Shown here: positions 32,501 to 41,223 of the stretch, in pieces
Layout: each line of letters begins with the position of its first letter
How positions within the stretch are numbered: the stretch's first letter is position 1
Source of the DNA: Apoderus coryli
Taxonomy: Eukaryota; Arthropoda; Insecta; Coleoptera; Attelabidae
Direction of reading: 5' to 3'
Assembly: GCA_911728435.2 (NCBI GenBank)
Contig: OU452204.1
Coordinates: forward strand, 1,302,001-1,366,000
DNA: 64,000 bases
The notes under the pieces: model-generated
What the model was told of the DNA's origin: nothing
Database searches by the model: none
The model's input: only the letters and a program-made list of their open reading frames with translations
Translations under genes and position numbers: made by a program

Positions 32501-34583
32501 AAAAGAGAACAGATTAAAATGCTAACATCTAAAGATACAGAACTATCCGTTTTAAAAAATCAAATTAAAGTCGGTTGGCCTAATAACATTAAGGCCGTAC
32601 CAGAAAATATAAGGTTTTATTTTAGATTTAGAGCAGAAATAACGGAGGCTGATGATCTTTTGTATAGGGGGACAAAACTTATAGTACCGCTAGCTCTTAG
32701 AAGAGAGTTTCTTGAAAAGTTACATCTGGGCCACCTAGGAGTAAATAAAATATGTAATAAAGCTAATAATTCTTTTTACTGGCCTGGTATGAATAAGTCT
32801 ATATCCGACATGGTTTTGGCCTGTGACGTCTGTCAACGACATCAAAAATCTAATCCTCCAAGGCCTATGATATCTCATGAAGTGCCACATATTCCTTGGT
32901 ACAAAGTAGGTGTAGATATATTTCATTTTGATAATAGTGCATTTCTGGTTGTTGTTGATTATTATTCTAAGTATTTTGAGATTAAGAATCTGAATAAGGA
33001 TCTAACTAGTGAAAATGTAATCGTCAATTTGAAATCTGTTTTTTCGTGTCACGGGATACCTACCATTTGTGTTTCGGATGGAGGTCCTGAATTTTCGAGT
33101 TTGATTTTTAAGAAATTTTCAAGAGATTGGGAATTTCAACACATTGTAACATCGCCGAGATATCCTCAAAGTAACGGAACTGTGGAAAGAGCAGTTCAGA
33201 CTATTAAATCAATTTTAAGGAAATGTAAAGATACAATACTGATCCTTTTAGGTTTGTTAAATTATCGTAATTCTCCTTTAGAAGGACAAAGCTCTCCAGC
33301 GAATATTTTATTCAATAGAAATCTTAAGGACTTGATTCCAATTCAGGCATCTCATTTTGAACCTAAATTGTATAATAAAGCAAGATTTGATAATCATGTT
33401 ACGAACTCTAAGATAAGACAAAAAATATTGTATGACAAAAAAGGCGTAAAACTACGACCTGATTTTGATATTGGCTGTGATGTATTAGTAAAAAAATATC
33501 CTAATGACTGCTGGAGAGAGGCTGTAATATTAGAAAAAGTGGGTATTCGAGCGTATAGAGTAAAGTTCAAAGATGGAAGGGTGTTAATCCGTAATGAAAA
33601 ATTTATTAAATTATATAAAAAACCTTTAGAAATGATGAACACTCTCCCATCTTCTAGTTCTAGTAATGTTAGTGATAATGACCAGTTGCATGACGGAAAA
33701 TATGTATATGTGCCTGTATTATATAATGACGAGGATACCGATTCGAATTATGTTAGTGTAGATTTACAAAGTGAGTCTGATAATTCGACTGAGTCAGTCA
33801 TAGATAACGAGGTTGCAGATAGTACAATACTTGATGCAGATTTTTTGGATGAGTCCACTGTTTTGAAAAACCTTGATAAAGGGAAAGCTAGAAATTTGGT
33901 ATCATCTAATAGCACCCGCTCAAATAGTCTTACAGAAGATCATAGCACAGAAAGTCTTCTAAGGGAAGAATCGTCTTCTGATAGTTTTAAAGATGTATCT
34001 AGTAATATTTTTAACTCAGTTACAAAGTATGGCAGGGAAATTAAAAAACCGAGTAAATATTCACAATACATATTTTTCGATTAATGCGACAATAATTAAT
34101 AGTATAACATGAAGTGTTATCCTTATAAGGGGGAGATAGATATGTGATTTTGAGGTTATTACATAAATATACTCATAGCATTAAAGATAAGCTGTTTGTG
34201 AGATTAGCTAGTAAAACTAAACTGTGTTTCGTTGTTTTTATTTATAAACAGTTTTGTGAGTTGGAATTATATGTATTGTTGTAAAATAATGTATATACTT
34301 AAATGTTTGTAAACGTGTTATATTATACTAGGGGAACGAAAATGTCACTAAAAGATAGTGTATGAAATGTTTCAGTTTAGTTATCATACATGCTGTATTG
34401 CTAGCATTAAAAGGGGAGATGTAGCATAGTTGGCAACATTGCCTTCTGTCAATTGCTATTATTAATGTCATTAATAAACCACTTGTTATTCGACTACACA
34501 CAAAGAAGGTTGTATTATTTATAACCTCCATCCTCCATGTTCCAATATCAATATAATGTTATAATAATATATAATATAACACA
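29502..34583 (+). mobile_element. Intact Gypsy/Ty3 LTR retrotransposon
   Basis: 5' LTR 29502-29665 and 3' LTR 34420-34583, both 164 bp and identical by eye, starting TGTAGCATAG and ending AACACA. Target duplication TACAT at 29497-29501 and 34584-34588. Primer site TGGCGCAG at 29666 (tRNA-Ser type). Polypurine tract AAAAGGGGAGA directly before the 3' LTR. One complete Gag-Pol frame. Everything needed for autonomy is visible except direct proof of activity; there is no env. Confidence 0.95.
29729..34084 (+). CDS. gag-pol: Gag-Pol polyprotein, Gypsy/Ty3 type
   Basis: 1451 residues in one frame. Gag about 1-200; zinc knuckles about 206-240 (CRRCSRLHGYGKC, CNKCGGMNHFSSSC); aspartic protease at about 350 (VDTGSMANIIP); reverse transcriptase about 500-700 with LDASQGFMQIKLD and the catalytic YIDDIIVYS at about 632; RNase H from about 779 (TVDASQNGMGAAIV; ETDHKPL); integrase with HHCC zinc binding at about 1000 (HLGHLGVNKICNK...CDVCQRH), first catalytic D in VGVDIFHF at about 1061, second in SDGGPEF at about 1115 and the E in SNGTVERAVQTI at about 1153. 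The C-terminal 150 residues are acidic and serine-rich. No stop or shift. A single Gag-Pol frame means both products come from one translation, without recoding. Protease and zinc-knuckle layout match the broken Gypsy at 1.5-3.9 kb. Confidence 0.95.
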   Translation: MDFRGIPPMRFSGNLSENWSFWKQRFVTYLKATEICKKEESTQCAQLLTLIGVQGIRIYNTFVFEHAEVDKIQVLLNKFEQYFMPKKNLTYMRHKLLTRKQHDGETVEQYITELKNMALSCELGDLKDSLIKDLLICGLRNEVTREKLLHGDQNSLDDVIRVCISVEAMKECNKVITNGHGANEVCIDAVTRNQQQKRKYRNPEERKCRRCSRLHGYGKCPAYGQKCNKCGGMNHFSSSCNVNKRDGNISYYNKSENFYRKSNFKAKLRNDKQSSTVSSVSQVRNVDNCNDLSNSSPRNSDLYGQVLDICENNFLFVGSITEMEQGIVCGVECESWVANVLINEQEVRMKVDTGSMANIIPVGILRKISFDFNNLKQTSVSLASYTGDPLPIIGECYLNCTYNNIEKALNFYAVDLDSCCLLGLKACQQFQLINIHSVDKIEHFPAADFRSLINKYDFLFSGVGCLKKPYHIELKADAKPLACLPRRVPFAVQEKLRESLNQLERDRMIVRDEGSAEWVNPIVLVHKRLTNTIRICLDPFALNKYIKRHYFHIPTIEELTSKFAGCKVFSTLDASQGFMQIKLDYESSKLCTFATPMGRYRFLRLPYGLASAPEVFQERMAEIFGNIEGCDVYIDDIIVYSGDMRCHLKTLSTIFERAKQYNIRFNKAKCKFGLSKVSYMGHIFSEGGIAPDDTKVEAIKNMPTPQNKQDVQKFLGLVNYVGRFINNLSEKTSVLRNLLRKDLCFVWAEEQQKCFDMLRNIVSQTPALRFFDPNLPVTITVDASQNGMGAAIVQDGVPCAYASRAFTECQKRYAQIEKELYSILFGCIKFHQYVFARRFVVETDHKPLISIIKKPINSCPARLQRMLIQLRKYDFDLVYRPGKELIVADALSRAYENKIFEDNIDLEIDEQVCLVSGFLNATNEKREQIKMLTSKDTELSVLKNQIKVGWPNNIKAVPENIRFYFRFRAEITEADDLLYRGTKLIVPLALRREFLEKLHLGHLGVNKICNKANNSFYWPGMNKSISDMVLACDVCQRHQKSNPPRPMISHEVPHIPWYKVGVDIFHFDNSAFLVVVDYYSKYFEIKNLNKDLTSENVIVNLKSVFSCHGIPTICVSDGGPEFSSLIFKKFSRDWEFQHIVTSPRYPQSNGTVERAVQTIKSILRKCKDTILILLGLLNYRNSPLEGQSSPANILFNRNLKDLIPIQASHFEPKLYNKARFDNHVTNSKIRQKILYDKKGVKLRPDFDIGCDVLVKKYPNDCWREAVILEKVGIRAYRVKFKDGRVLIRNEKFIKLYKKPLEMMNTLPSSSSSNVSDNDQLHDGKYVYVPVLYNDEDTDSNYVSVDLQSESDNSTESVIDNEVADSTILDADFLDESTVLKNLDKGKARNLVSSNSTRSNSLTEDHSTESLLREESSSDSFKDVSSNIFNSVTKYGREIKKPSKYSQYIFFD

Positions 34584-34585
34584 TA

Positions 34586-34697
34586 CATAACCATGTAGAA
34601 TAATAACTAACTAGTATTTGATTAATAAATATTTAATTAACAACTATAAACTTTATCAGAACGATTCTATAAATGTGTTACAAAAAATTCTTCTACT
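34586..34697 (-). repeat. Copia LTR-like repeat, inner copy
   Basis: 112 bp shared with 35485-35596. In minus-strand sense it follows the gag frame. Its edge toward the Gypsy element includes the last bases of a primer-binding site. The exact LTR limits (TGTAG...ACA or slightly longer) cannot be fixed. Confidence 0.6.
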
Positions 34698-35417
34698 TCC
34701 CTCACCAAAGTCGCCTCTTGAATTACCACGATTATAATTCAAATATCGCTGCTTACACGCTGACGCTTTGTGACCTGCTTTACCGCATTTGTAACAAACA
34801 ATTTGAGCCTTGAACATTGTTTCTCCTTCTTGCTTCGGTTGCCTTTTACCCATAACTTTCATTTCTTTATCCAAAAGTCGAGATTTTACGAAATCCATTG
34901 ATATTTCTGTATTTAACGTCTCAATTGCTGTTATAACTGTGTCGTATTGTTCATTTATAGACAACAGGAGATGGCAAATTTTATCACTTTCATCCATCTT
35001 CGCACCAACATTTTCTAAATCTCTTACCAACTTATCGAAATTATGGAAATGATCTTCTAATTTTTCATTCCTTTTTAATTTTAATGTTAACAATTTCTTC
35101 TTCATCGTGAGCTTTGTAAATACACTTTTCCTTTCAAATACATTTTCTAAACTTACTATCATTTGCTTTGCAGTTTTGGCATCTTTAATCAAATCAATAT
35201 GTTTATCTGTAACATACTGTACAATTGTTGATTTTGCTTTTGCATCTTTAAGTAAATATTCTTTCTTCTTGTTTTCATCTACAATGCTATCAAAATCTTC
35301 AGTCAAAACACTTTTTACGCCTTTTTCTTCTAACAAGACAAATACTCTGAATTTCCAATTATTAAAATTGTTACTTGTCAATTGCGGCAAATTTACTGTC
35401 AGTGATGACATCTTCAA
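34698..35417 (-). CDS. gag: Copia-type Gag, C-terminally truncated
   Basis: About 238 residues from MKMSSLTVNLPQLTSNNFNNWKFRV, the typical start of Ty1/Copia Gag (the LTSNNFNNWK block anchors the N terminus; the second Met at 35411 is equally possible). The middle has the UBN2-type helical region (KLTMKKKLLTLKLKRNEKLEDHFHNFDKLVRDLENVG) and the end has one zinc knuckle, CYKCGKAGHKASAC. The frame then runs into the LTR-like repeat at 34697 and stops at 34656, giving a foreign tail. No protease, integrase or reverse transcriptase follows on this strand, so this copy is not autonomous. Confidence 0.85.
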
Positions 35418-35478
35418 TTTTATATTTAAAAATTTTACACAAATACTTACTAGTTTTTCTTCAACAGAACGCTGTGTC

Positions 35479-35596
35479 TGGGCCCATAACCATGTAGAAT
35501 AATAACTAACTAGTATTTGATTAATAAATATTTAATTAACAACTATAAACTTTATCAGAACGATTCTATAAATGTGTTACAAAAAATTCTTCTACT
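35479..35596 (-). repeat. Copia 5' LTR-like repeat with half-tRNA primer site
   Basis: Minus strand: the LTR-like repeat ends ...CTACA at 35493 and is followed by TGGTTATGGGCCCAG, complementary to the anticodon arm of initiator tRNA-Met (CTGGGCCCATAACC). Priming from a half tRNA is the known habit of Copia elements. Gag starts about 60 bp further on. Confidence 0.75.
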
Positions 35597-35695
35597 AACT
35601 CATAATTAATTTCTATCTCTATGGATACTTAAAATATATCTACAGAGTATAATATTTCCAACACTTACGCTATGAATATTGTCCAAATGTGTAAT

Positions 35696-35872
35696 TTAAT
35701 TAGCGTGCCGGGAAAATTTTTCTTGATTTGTACAGATGGGACACATGGTGTGTTTCGTTAGCTGCTTGTCCTGAACTAATTCACCGTGGAAATTCCTCAA
35801 GTGCTTATTTCTTGTGCCACTGGTAGCAAAACTTATTTTACAAATCTGGCAAAGTAATTTATCATTATCCAT
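35696..35872 (-). CDS. Small C2H2 zinc-finger frame
   Basis: 58 residues from ATG at 35872: LCQICKISFATSGTRNKHLRNFHG is a C2H2 finger (C-x2-C-x12-H-x4-H), followed by an incomplete second one (MCPICTNQEKFSRH). It lies about 400 bp inside the right end of the AGCATAC-type element, reading inward. Probably the first exon or surviving N terminus of that element's own protein. The frame is short and no homologous downstream part is visible, so function is unproven. Confidence 0.5.
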   Translation of the reverse strand: MDNDKLLCQICKISFATSGTRNKHLRNFHGELVQDKQLTKHTMCPICTNQEKFSRHAN

Positions 35873-36759
35873 CCTACAAAACGTTAATACAAAAATTATA
35901 TTACGTTCTTATTCACGAAAATGCTATTAATGCTTAATATACATATTTTAGTTTTCGATTCCATAATGCAATAATATTCGCAACTTTTTACTGTGGAGCT
36001 CGTGGGTAAAAAAATATTCGCAACTATAACTTATAAATTATTATTTTATATGTAGCAATAAAAATTGCTGTTATAAACGAGTTTCTTTTTGCTTTTTATC
36101 TAGTAACAGATTTAGTTGTTTATATTATTCAGAGCACTACCTTATGGCGCCAAAATATTCAAACAGCAAAAACAAAGCGAAATGCACGCCACCGATCCGC
36201 GACGGCCACCCACGGAAACACGTCCCAAGGACGAACGTTCCCATTGGCTCGGTATAAAAGGAAATTAACGTATGCTATCAACCTCTAGGTACCGGTTAGT
36301 TCGTTCAGTTAACAGTTAACCTCTAAAAGCATTGAATATTGATGATTTCGAATCTAACCAATAAATTGTAAAAGTTTAAAACATGGATAATAATATCATG
36401 GAAGAAAAAATTTTCCAGTTTTCAGAGCAGATTTCGTTGTTTTCACAAGTTTTCGAGGTTAAGTGAAAGACAATCACAAAAAAGATGATCTTTCGGTTTC
36501 GCCAAATATTCAGTTTAGTATAATCACATTCACTTGTTCAGACCAATCACTACGAAAGAATAACCCTGATATTAGCGTATTGTTGCTACTGCGTTGCGTA
36601 AACGTCTTGTTTTATTCAACTTTTAAAACCATTTTTTTCTTTCAAATGTGCTTTATCCATAAATTTTTTTTAAAAAGGTGTTCTATTACAATAGAGCTTT
36701 TAAGTAAAAAAAAATTTTTTGCGAAATTCCGTGGGTCTCCAACTTTACCAGACCCCAAA

Positions 36760-38337
36760 CATAGAAATATTATATTATGTTCTCTAGAATGCTAATTAAA
36801 TCCAGCCGAATACCAAAAAGTGTAACGGGTATGCAGAGTTTTCACGAACTACGCATGCTCCTCAGTAACTTATTTTCAGTACAGAGCTGCCATATTTAAA
36901 ACTATTTTGTCGTTCGCCTTACAGAATTTATGCGACATATCTGTTTTATAAATAAATCCATATGTTGCGTCATACGAAACTGCTTGACAAAATCAAATAA
37001 TTAAATGTTATCGGTAAAATTGCATACTGTTTAGTTTTCAGCAATATGAACGAAACATTTTTTTCCAAATCTTATTAAATTTAGGAGATTTCGCAACAGC
37101 GTCTGTTTTCTCGTAGTGGGAATATCTGTCAGAGTCGGCTTCACAACAATTCAGATAGGTTTTATAATTGAGTTATGGTTTTATTCGTGGTATATTTTAA
37201 TTGTTGATAGATATACCTATTTGCGATTAAAATTGTTTTTAATATTTGTTATTTTGGTTTTAGTTCGTTTATTTAACAAACAATGAGGTGTATAGTGTTG
37301 TGGTGTAAAAATGAAGGTCTCATTCCTCGTATTAAATATTTTCAGTAAGTTATTGTTTCGGGTTTCTAACAGTCTCAGTTTGAGTCAATATGATACCATT
37401 GACATGATACTCATTTTTAGCTTGACAAATAAAAGACATGATGTTTGGATGCGGGCATTGGGATCCTAGTACAGAAAATATATGTGATGGGAATGTCATA
37501 TGCAGTAAGCATTTTGCTGCAGAAGATATCATTTGTAGAGAAGACGGCAAGAGGATCACCCTCGTACCCGATGCAGTTCCCAAACTTTTGTTGAAAAGAA
37601 GAGATTATGTAAATGAGAGTGGAAGTTAAATTCTTAATCGTTTGAAATCAAGACGCTGTTTACTTAAAAGCAGTCTGTCAAAAATGCATGATATGTATGT
37701 CAAGAATATATTTCCTACGTTGTGTAGGTATACAAAGTTCGTTTGAATTCTGTTGTTAAACTGGAATATACTTAATTATAGAATCCTCCATGAAATTGCT
37801 GAGAATAAAAGTTCTACCAACCATGTTTTGTCACAAAATACTATTGCGAGTAGTACGGATGATATGGAAGTGGTTTACATGGACACGGAAAATATTTGTG
37901 TAGTCACTGTTTCTTGCACCCCTTCTTTGAAGGCTGTAGAGAGGTAAGACGCCTAAGGTGGTTGTATAAACAAACAAATATTATATAATAATAAAATAAA
38001 TAATAAGAATGCTCAAGTCCTTAAGATATTTTCCAGTATTAGAATTTTTACTTATTTCTCGTTTCTGCTTAGATTTATTATTATTGGGTTGTACCTGTTA
38101 GACAATAAAGTATTTAGATATTTAATGTAATTTTTTATTTCTTAAATTTCTTTATTCCATTTTTTTATTTGAATGTTACCAAATGGTAAAATTTAATTTT
38201 AAATATACCTATAACAGTAATATTACATTTAATCAAAGCCGGTCCTGTTGAAAAATAAGTTACTGGTGATCATGCGCATTATGGACAGCTCTACACTTTT
38301 GGTTACATTTTTGTATTACGGGATTATCATTCTAGAG

Positions 38338-38369
<32 letters not shown>

Positions 38370-38385
38370 ATATAAGATTTCTGTG
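36760..38385 (+). mobile_element. P-like THAP element copy 2
   Basis: 1626 bp. Left end CATAGAAATATTATATTATG, right end inward CACAGAAATCTTATATTAT; both followed by CTCTAGAATG. Perfect 8-bp target duplication ACCCCAAA (36752-36759, 38386-38393). Nearly collinear, reversed, with copy 1 at 23054-26949. An (AT)n run at about 38338-38362 lies inside the right end. Confidence 0.9.
37283..37947 (+). pseudogene. THAP-domain exons of P-like copy 2
   Basis: Exon 1 at 37283-37344 (MRCIVLWCKNEG...IKYF, donor GTAAGT). A second block after TTTTTAG at about 37421 reads TNKRHDVW in one frame and continues, one base off, with DGNVICSKHFAAEDIICREDGKRITLVPDAVPKL to a stop at 37629. A third block at 37753-37947 reads ENKSSTNHVLSQNTIASSTDDMEVVYMDTENIC. 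THAP domain without a catalytic core; the frame slip is shared with copy 1. Confidence 0.7.
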
Positions 38386-38393
38386 ACCCCAAA

Positions 38394-39106
38394 ATACAAA
38401 TCTATCATTTGTATTTGTTAGTTTATTTTGTTTGATTTGTACATATAATTTTGTAAATAAAATCATATATAACTCAATATTGGTTCAAACTTGCCATGTT
38501 CCTTATTTCGACGGAGAGGTGCCGGCCCAGATAAACAGGACAGATGAGACACTGGGAAAAGTTGGCGGCCATTATTATAGTAGTTTTTATAGTGTTTGCC
38601 AAACGTATGAATACATGCTTGCACAATTATTACTTATTATTAATGATTAAAAAAAGTTTCAAGTAATTATGACAATACTAAATGGTATTAAATTCGTGAA
38701 AATTACAATATTCGTTAAAAGCAAGTAAATATATATTTTAGTAATTTTTTTATAATTTCTTCTTTAGTAAACCCAAATATTTCACACTTCTGCCGGACCA
38801 TTTAACTATTTGAAACAGCTGGTATTGTTTAGAAAATTTTTGGGGTTATGTAAAAATATGTTTATACTCTTAAATTAAAGTGATCATCTGATTATTTAAT
38901 ATTTTTATATTCAAATTAACGTTGCTATTTTGTTATTAGAATTTATTATTAATAGTTTATTAATTTTGTACTTTAAATCATATATTGTTCGTAATATATA
39001 GTTACTTGTATAGGTTAGGTATATTCTAGATCTGTGGGTATATTCAGTAGTTTTTACTACTCTAGTATTTCTTCTTTATACCTATAATTAAGCTATTATA
39101 AAAAAC
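38394..39106. other. No gene recognised
   Basis: AT-rich apart from a GC-richer patch at about 38505-38570 (GACGGAGAGGTGCCGGCCC). That patch resembles nothing I can name. Confidence 0.3.
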
Positions 39107-39210
39107 ATGGGATCAAAAACCGGTGGATTTTATTGTTTAGTACCTGGATGTTTTTCAAGAACAGTGTTAAAGAATTATTTATTTTTCCAATTTCCGAAAG
39201 ATATTGAAAG
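39107..39210 (+). CDS. THAP-domain first exon
   Basis: Starts MGSKTGGFYCLVPGC and continues SRTVLKNYLFFQFPKDIER, the N-terminal half of a THAP zinc finger (C-x4-C, then F.FPKD.ER). It ends at a possible donor AAAG/GTTTGT. No second THAP exon with a CSxHF box was found in the next kilobase, so this is either a lone exon of a gene with a long intron or a remnant. Its sequence differs from the P-like copies, so it is not part of that family. Confidence 0.5.
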
Positions 39211-40290
39211 GTTTGTTTACATGTACTCAGTACGTACCTATATGAAATTATACATTGGAAAGTCTAAGTTTATAATAATAATTACAGCAGTTATTTTATA
39301 TTATTAAAGAATTAAGATATTTTTGTTTGTTGTTGTTTTTGACATAATAGAAAATATCCCTAAATTGCGGCAACACAAGTGAGAACTACAAGTTCTCACT
39401 GATCATGATTCTATTTTTAGACATCGTAAAAAATTACTGTTTAATGAACTCAGTAAAAATGAAATACAATTTGGCCTCTTTATTAAAGTGAAAGTGTCTA
39501 CTTTCTGCCATTTTTACTGCTCTTTAGTCATTGTTTAAAATGAAACAATGAATTTGAAAAGCTTTGAAATAATCCTGGTATATATAGGTAGGTATCACAA
39601 CCATATTTCATGAAATATGATGGTTCAAAATGCTGAGATCTCGCTTTTTAAATAAAACATGCAGATTTAAGAGTAACTAGTAGTCGAGTATTTAAAATTA
39701 TAATACATTTTATGTTATTTTCAATTTTATGCCAATAGGATGAAAGATTAAATATTAAATTCAATTTTGGAAATATTATTTAGCCCTTAATGCATACACT
39801 CCATATGTTTAAAATGTAAATACAATTCAAATAATTTTTAGTTTAATTGTTGAACAAATAATATTGACGAACATCGAGAATTTGGTTTATAATCAAATAA
39901 TTTTACTAAAATTTACTTTTTTCTGTGACGGGAAAAAAGATTGACATATTTACTCTCTTGACAGGTAATAAAATGTCACTTTTTATCCGCGGGAAAAAAG
40001 TGAGTACTTTTTTCCCGGACACATAAGTAACGGTAGATATTTAATTTTAGGAAATTTTATTATACAAAAGTTACATTTTCTTTATATATCAAAACTGGCA
40101 ATAATTTGTGACGCTACTTTTGCTGCTTCTACTGACTCCGGTGGAGTGTTCGCAATTTTTAAATTAAATTACAGAATGAAATTGACAGATATTTGATTAC
40201 TTTTTTAAAACTTCAAATTTCACTTGGATAATTTTCTGACTTTTTTCAATATTAAATCGAAGTTTTTCCCGTCTCAGAAAAAAATAGTGT
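39211..40290. other. AT-rich, no gene; one perfect small palindrome
   Basis: At 39990-40016, CGGGAAAAAAGT and its complement form a hairpin with a 3-4 base loop. The same GGGAAAAAAGT motif builds the larger hairpin at 40294. No open frame of note. Confidence 0.4.
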
Positions 40291-40293
40291 ATC

Positions 40294-40382
40294 ATACATG
40301 GGAAAAAAGTTAGATTTTAGCTCTCGGTTTTTTGTCTGAACACAACCTCGAGCTAAAATCTAGTACTTTTTTCCCTTGTATA
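40294..40382. repeat. Hairpin with TATACAAGGGAAAAAAGT-type arms
   Basis: Arms of about 33 bp (ACATGGGAAAAAAGT...TTTTAGCTC and GAGCTAAAATCTAGTACTTTTTTCCCTTGT) around a loop of about 25 bp. Size and pairing would suit a MITE or a small-RNA precursor. No target duplication found. Confidence 0.55.
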
Positions 40383-40638
40383 ATAAATAACTATTATTTT
40401 TACTTTTATTATTAACTTAGATTTCAAAATGCATTATAAAACAAACAATTGAGTACCTAGTTTTAATTGATGATAATGGTACAATGGTGGTAAATATATA
40501 CACACACTATGTTTAATTATTAATTTGTCGTCAACAAAATAGGTTTGAAATTAAAAGGAATATTCCTAATTGTTGGCATTACTTTATACTCAAACGAAAA
40601 GGCAAAAGGAATAAACCCGGAAAAACTATTATAATAAT

Positions 40639-41095
40639 AGGGTTATTCTTTCGTACTGAACTAAGTGAACAATCTGAAAATTGTCAGTTCATTCACGATT
40701 GTGCGTATTCTTTCGACATCGGTCACTTCTACCAAACTGATTAAAAATCCTACCTTCCTTGCCGCTTACTGATCAACCTCTTGGTACCGGTTAGTTCGTT
40801 CAGTTAACAGTTAACCTCTAAAAGTATTGAATATTGAGAGATAATAATTGGAATATGATTTCGAATCAAACCAATAAATTGTAAAAGTTTAAAACATGGA
40901 TAATAATATCATGGAGTAAATAATTTTCCAGTTTTCAGAGCAGATTTGGTTGTTTTCACAAGTTTTCGAGGTTAAGTGAAAGACATTCACAAAAATGATG
41001 ATCTTTCGGTTTCGCCAAATATTCAGTTCAGTATAATCACATTCAGTTTAATCACATTCACTTGTTCAGATCAATCACTACGAAAGAATAACCCT
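40639..41095 (+). mobile_element. AGGGTTATTCTTTCGTA-ended MITE, complete copy
   Basis: 457 bp with both ends present (AGGGTTATTCTTTCGTA and TACGAAAGAATAACCCT). Reference copy for the family at 27473 and 28285/36567. No coding capacity; superfamily not assigned because the target duplication is unclear. Confidence 0.75.
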
Positions 41096-41169
41096 TATGG
41101 CGTCAAGGTCACGAGATTTAGGACACAAACATCAAAGAAATTCCGCCGGCCGTCGTATCTGATACTTAC

Positions 41170-41223
41170 TTTATCTGGGGTGCCGGCGTCAGGTGACGCT
41201 AACTTCACAACAGTTAACTTAAC
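41170..41223 (-). CDS. Candidate host exon, 18 codons
   Basis: Minus strand: acceptor TTTTCTTTTCAG, then 54 open bases reading VKLTVVKLASPDAGTPDK, then donor GTAAGTATC. GC content is clearly above the surroundings. The splice signals and open frame argue for a real exon of an unidentified gene; nothing else of that gene is recognised. Confidence 0.3.

Larger units (their letters stand above)
28427..36276 (-). mobile_element. AGCATAC-type element with 9-bp target duplication
   Basis: Terminal inverted repeats of about 38 bp begin AGCATACGTTAATTTCCTTT on both sides and share AGCATAC, CCGAGCCAAT and the following AG-rich step with the foldback element at 52534. Flanked by ATCAACCTC at 28418-28426 and 36277-36285. 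A 9-bp duplication points to the Mutator superfamily. Apart from later insertions, it encodes only a small C2H2 zinc-finger frame near its right end. The native interior, with the Copia and Gypsy material removed, would be about 1.9 kb. Confidence 0.85.
28285..36567 (+). mobile_element. AGGGTTATTCTTTCGTA-ended MITE, split by a 7.85-kb insertion
   Basis: The left part 28285-28426 and right part 36286-36567 join into one MITE collinear with 40639-41095. Ends AGGGTTATTCTTTCGTA and TACGAAAGAATAACCCT. The break is marked by the 9-bp duplication ATCAACCTC. The MITE's own target duplication is not clear. Confidence 0.8.

Noticed and set aside
34586..35596. Autonomous Copia element between two LTRs
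   Set aside because: Only gag is present, and the protease piece is elsewhere and inverted.
13698..36276. The Penelope composite and the AGCATAC element are both exactly 7850 bp
   Set aside because: Contents, ends and duplications are unrelated; equal length is coincidence.
38338..38362. (AT)n run as a functional element
   Set aside because: Simple repeat expansion within the P-like terminal region; copy 1 has the short version.
40639..41095. Target duplication for the AGGGTTATTC MITE family
   Set aside because: Tried 2, 3 and 8 bp at both complete copies; none fits both, so no superfamily is assigned.
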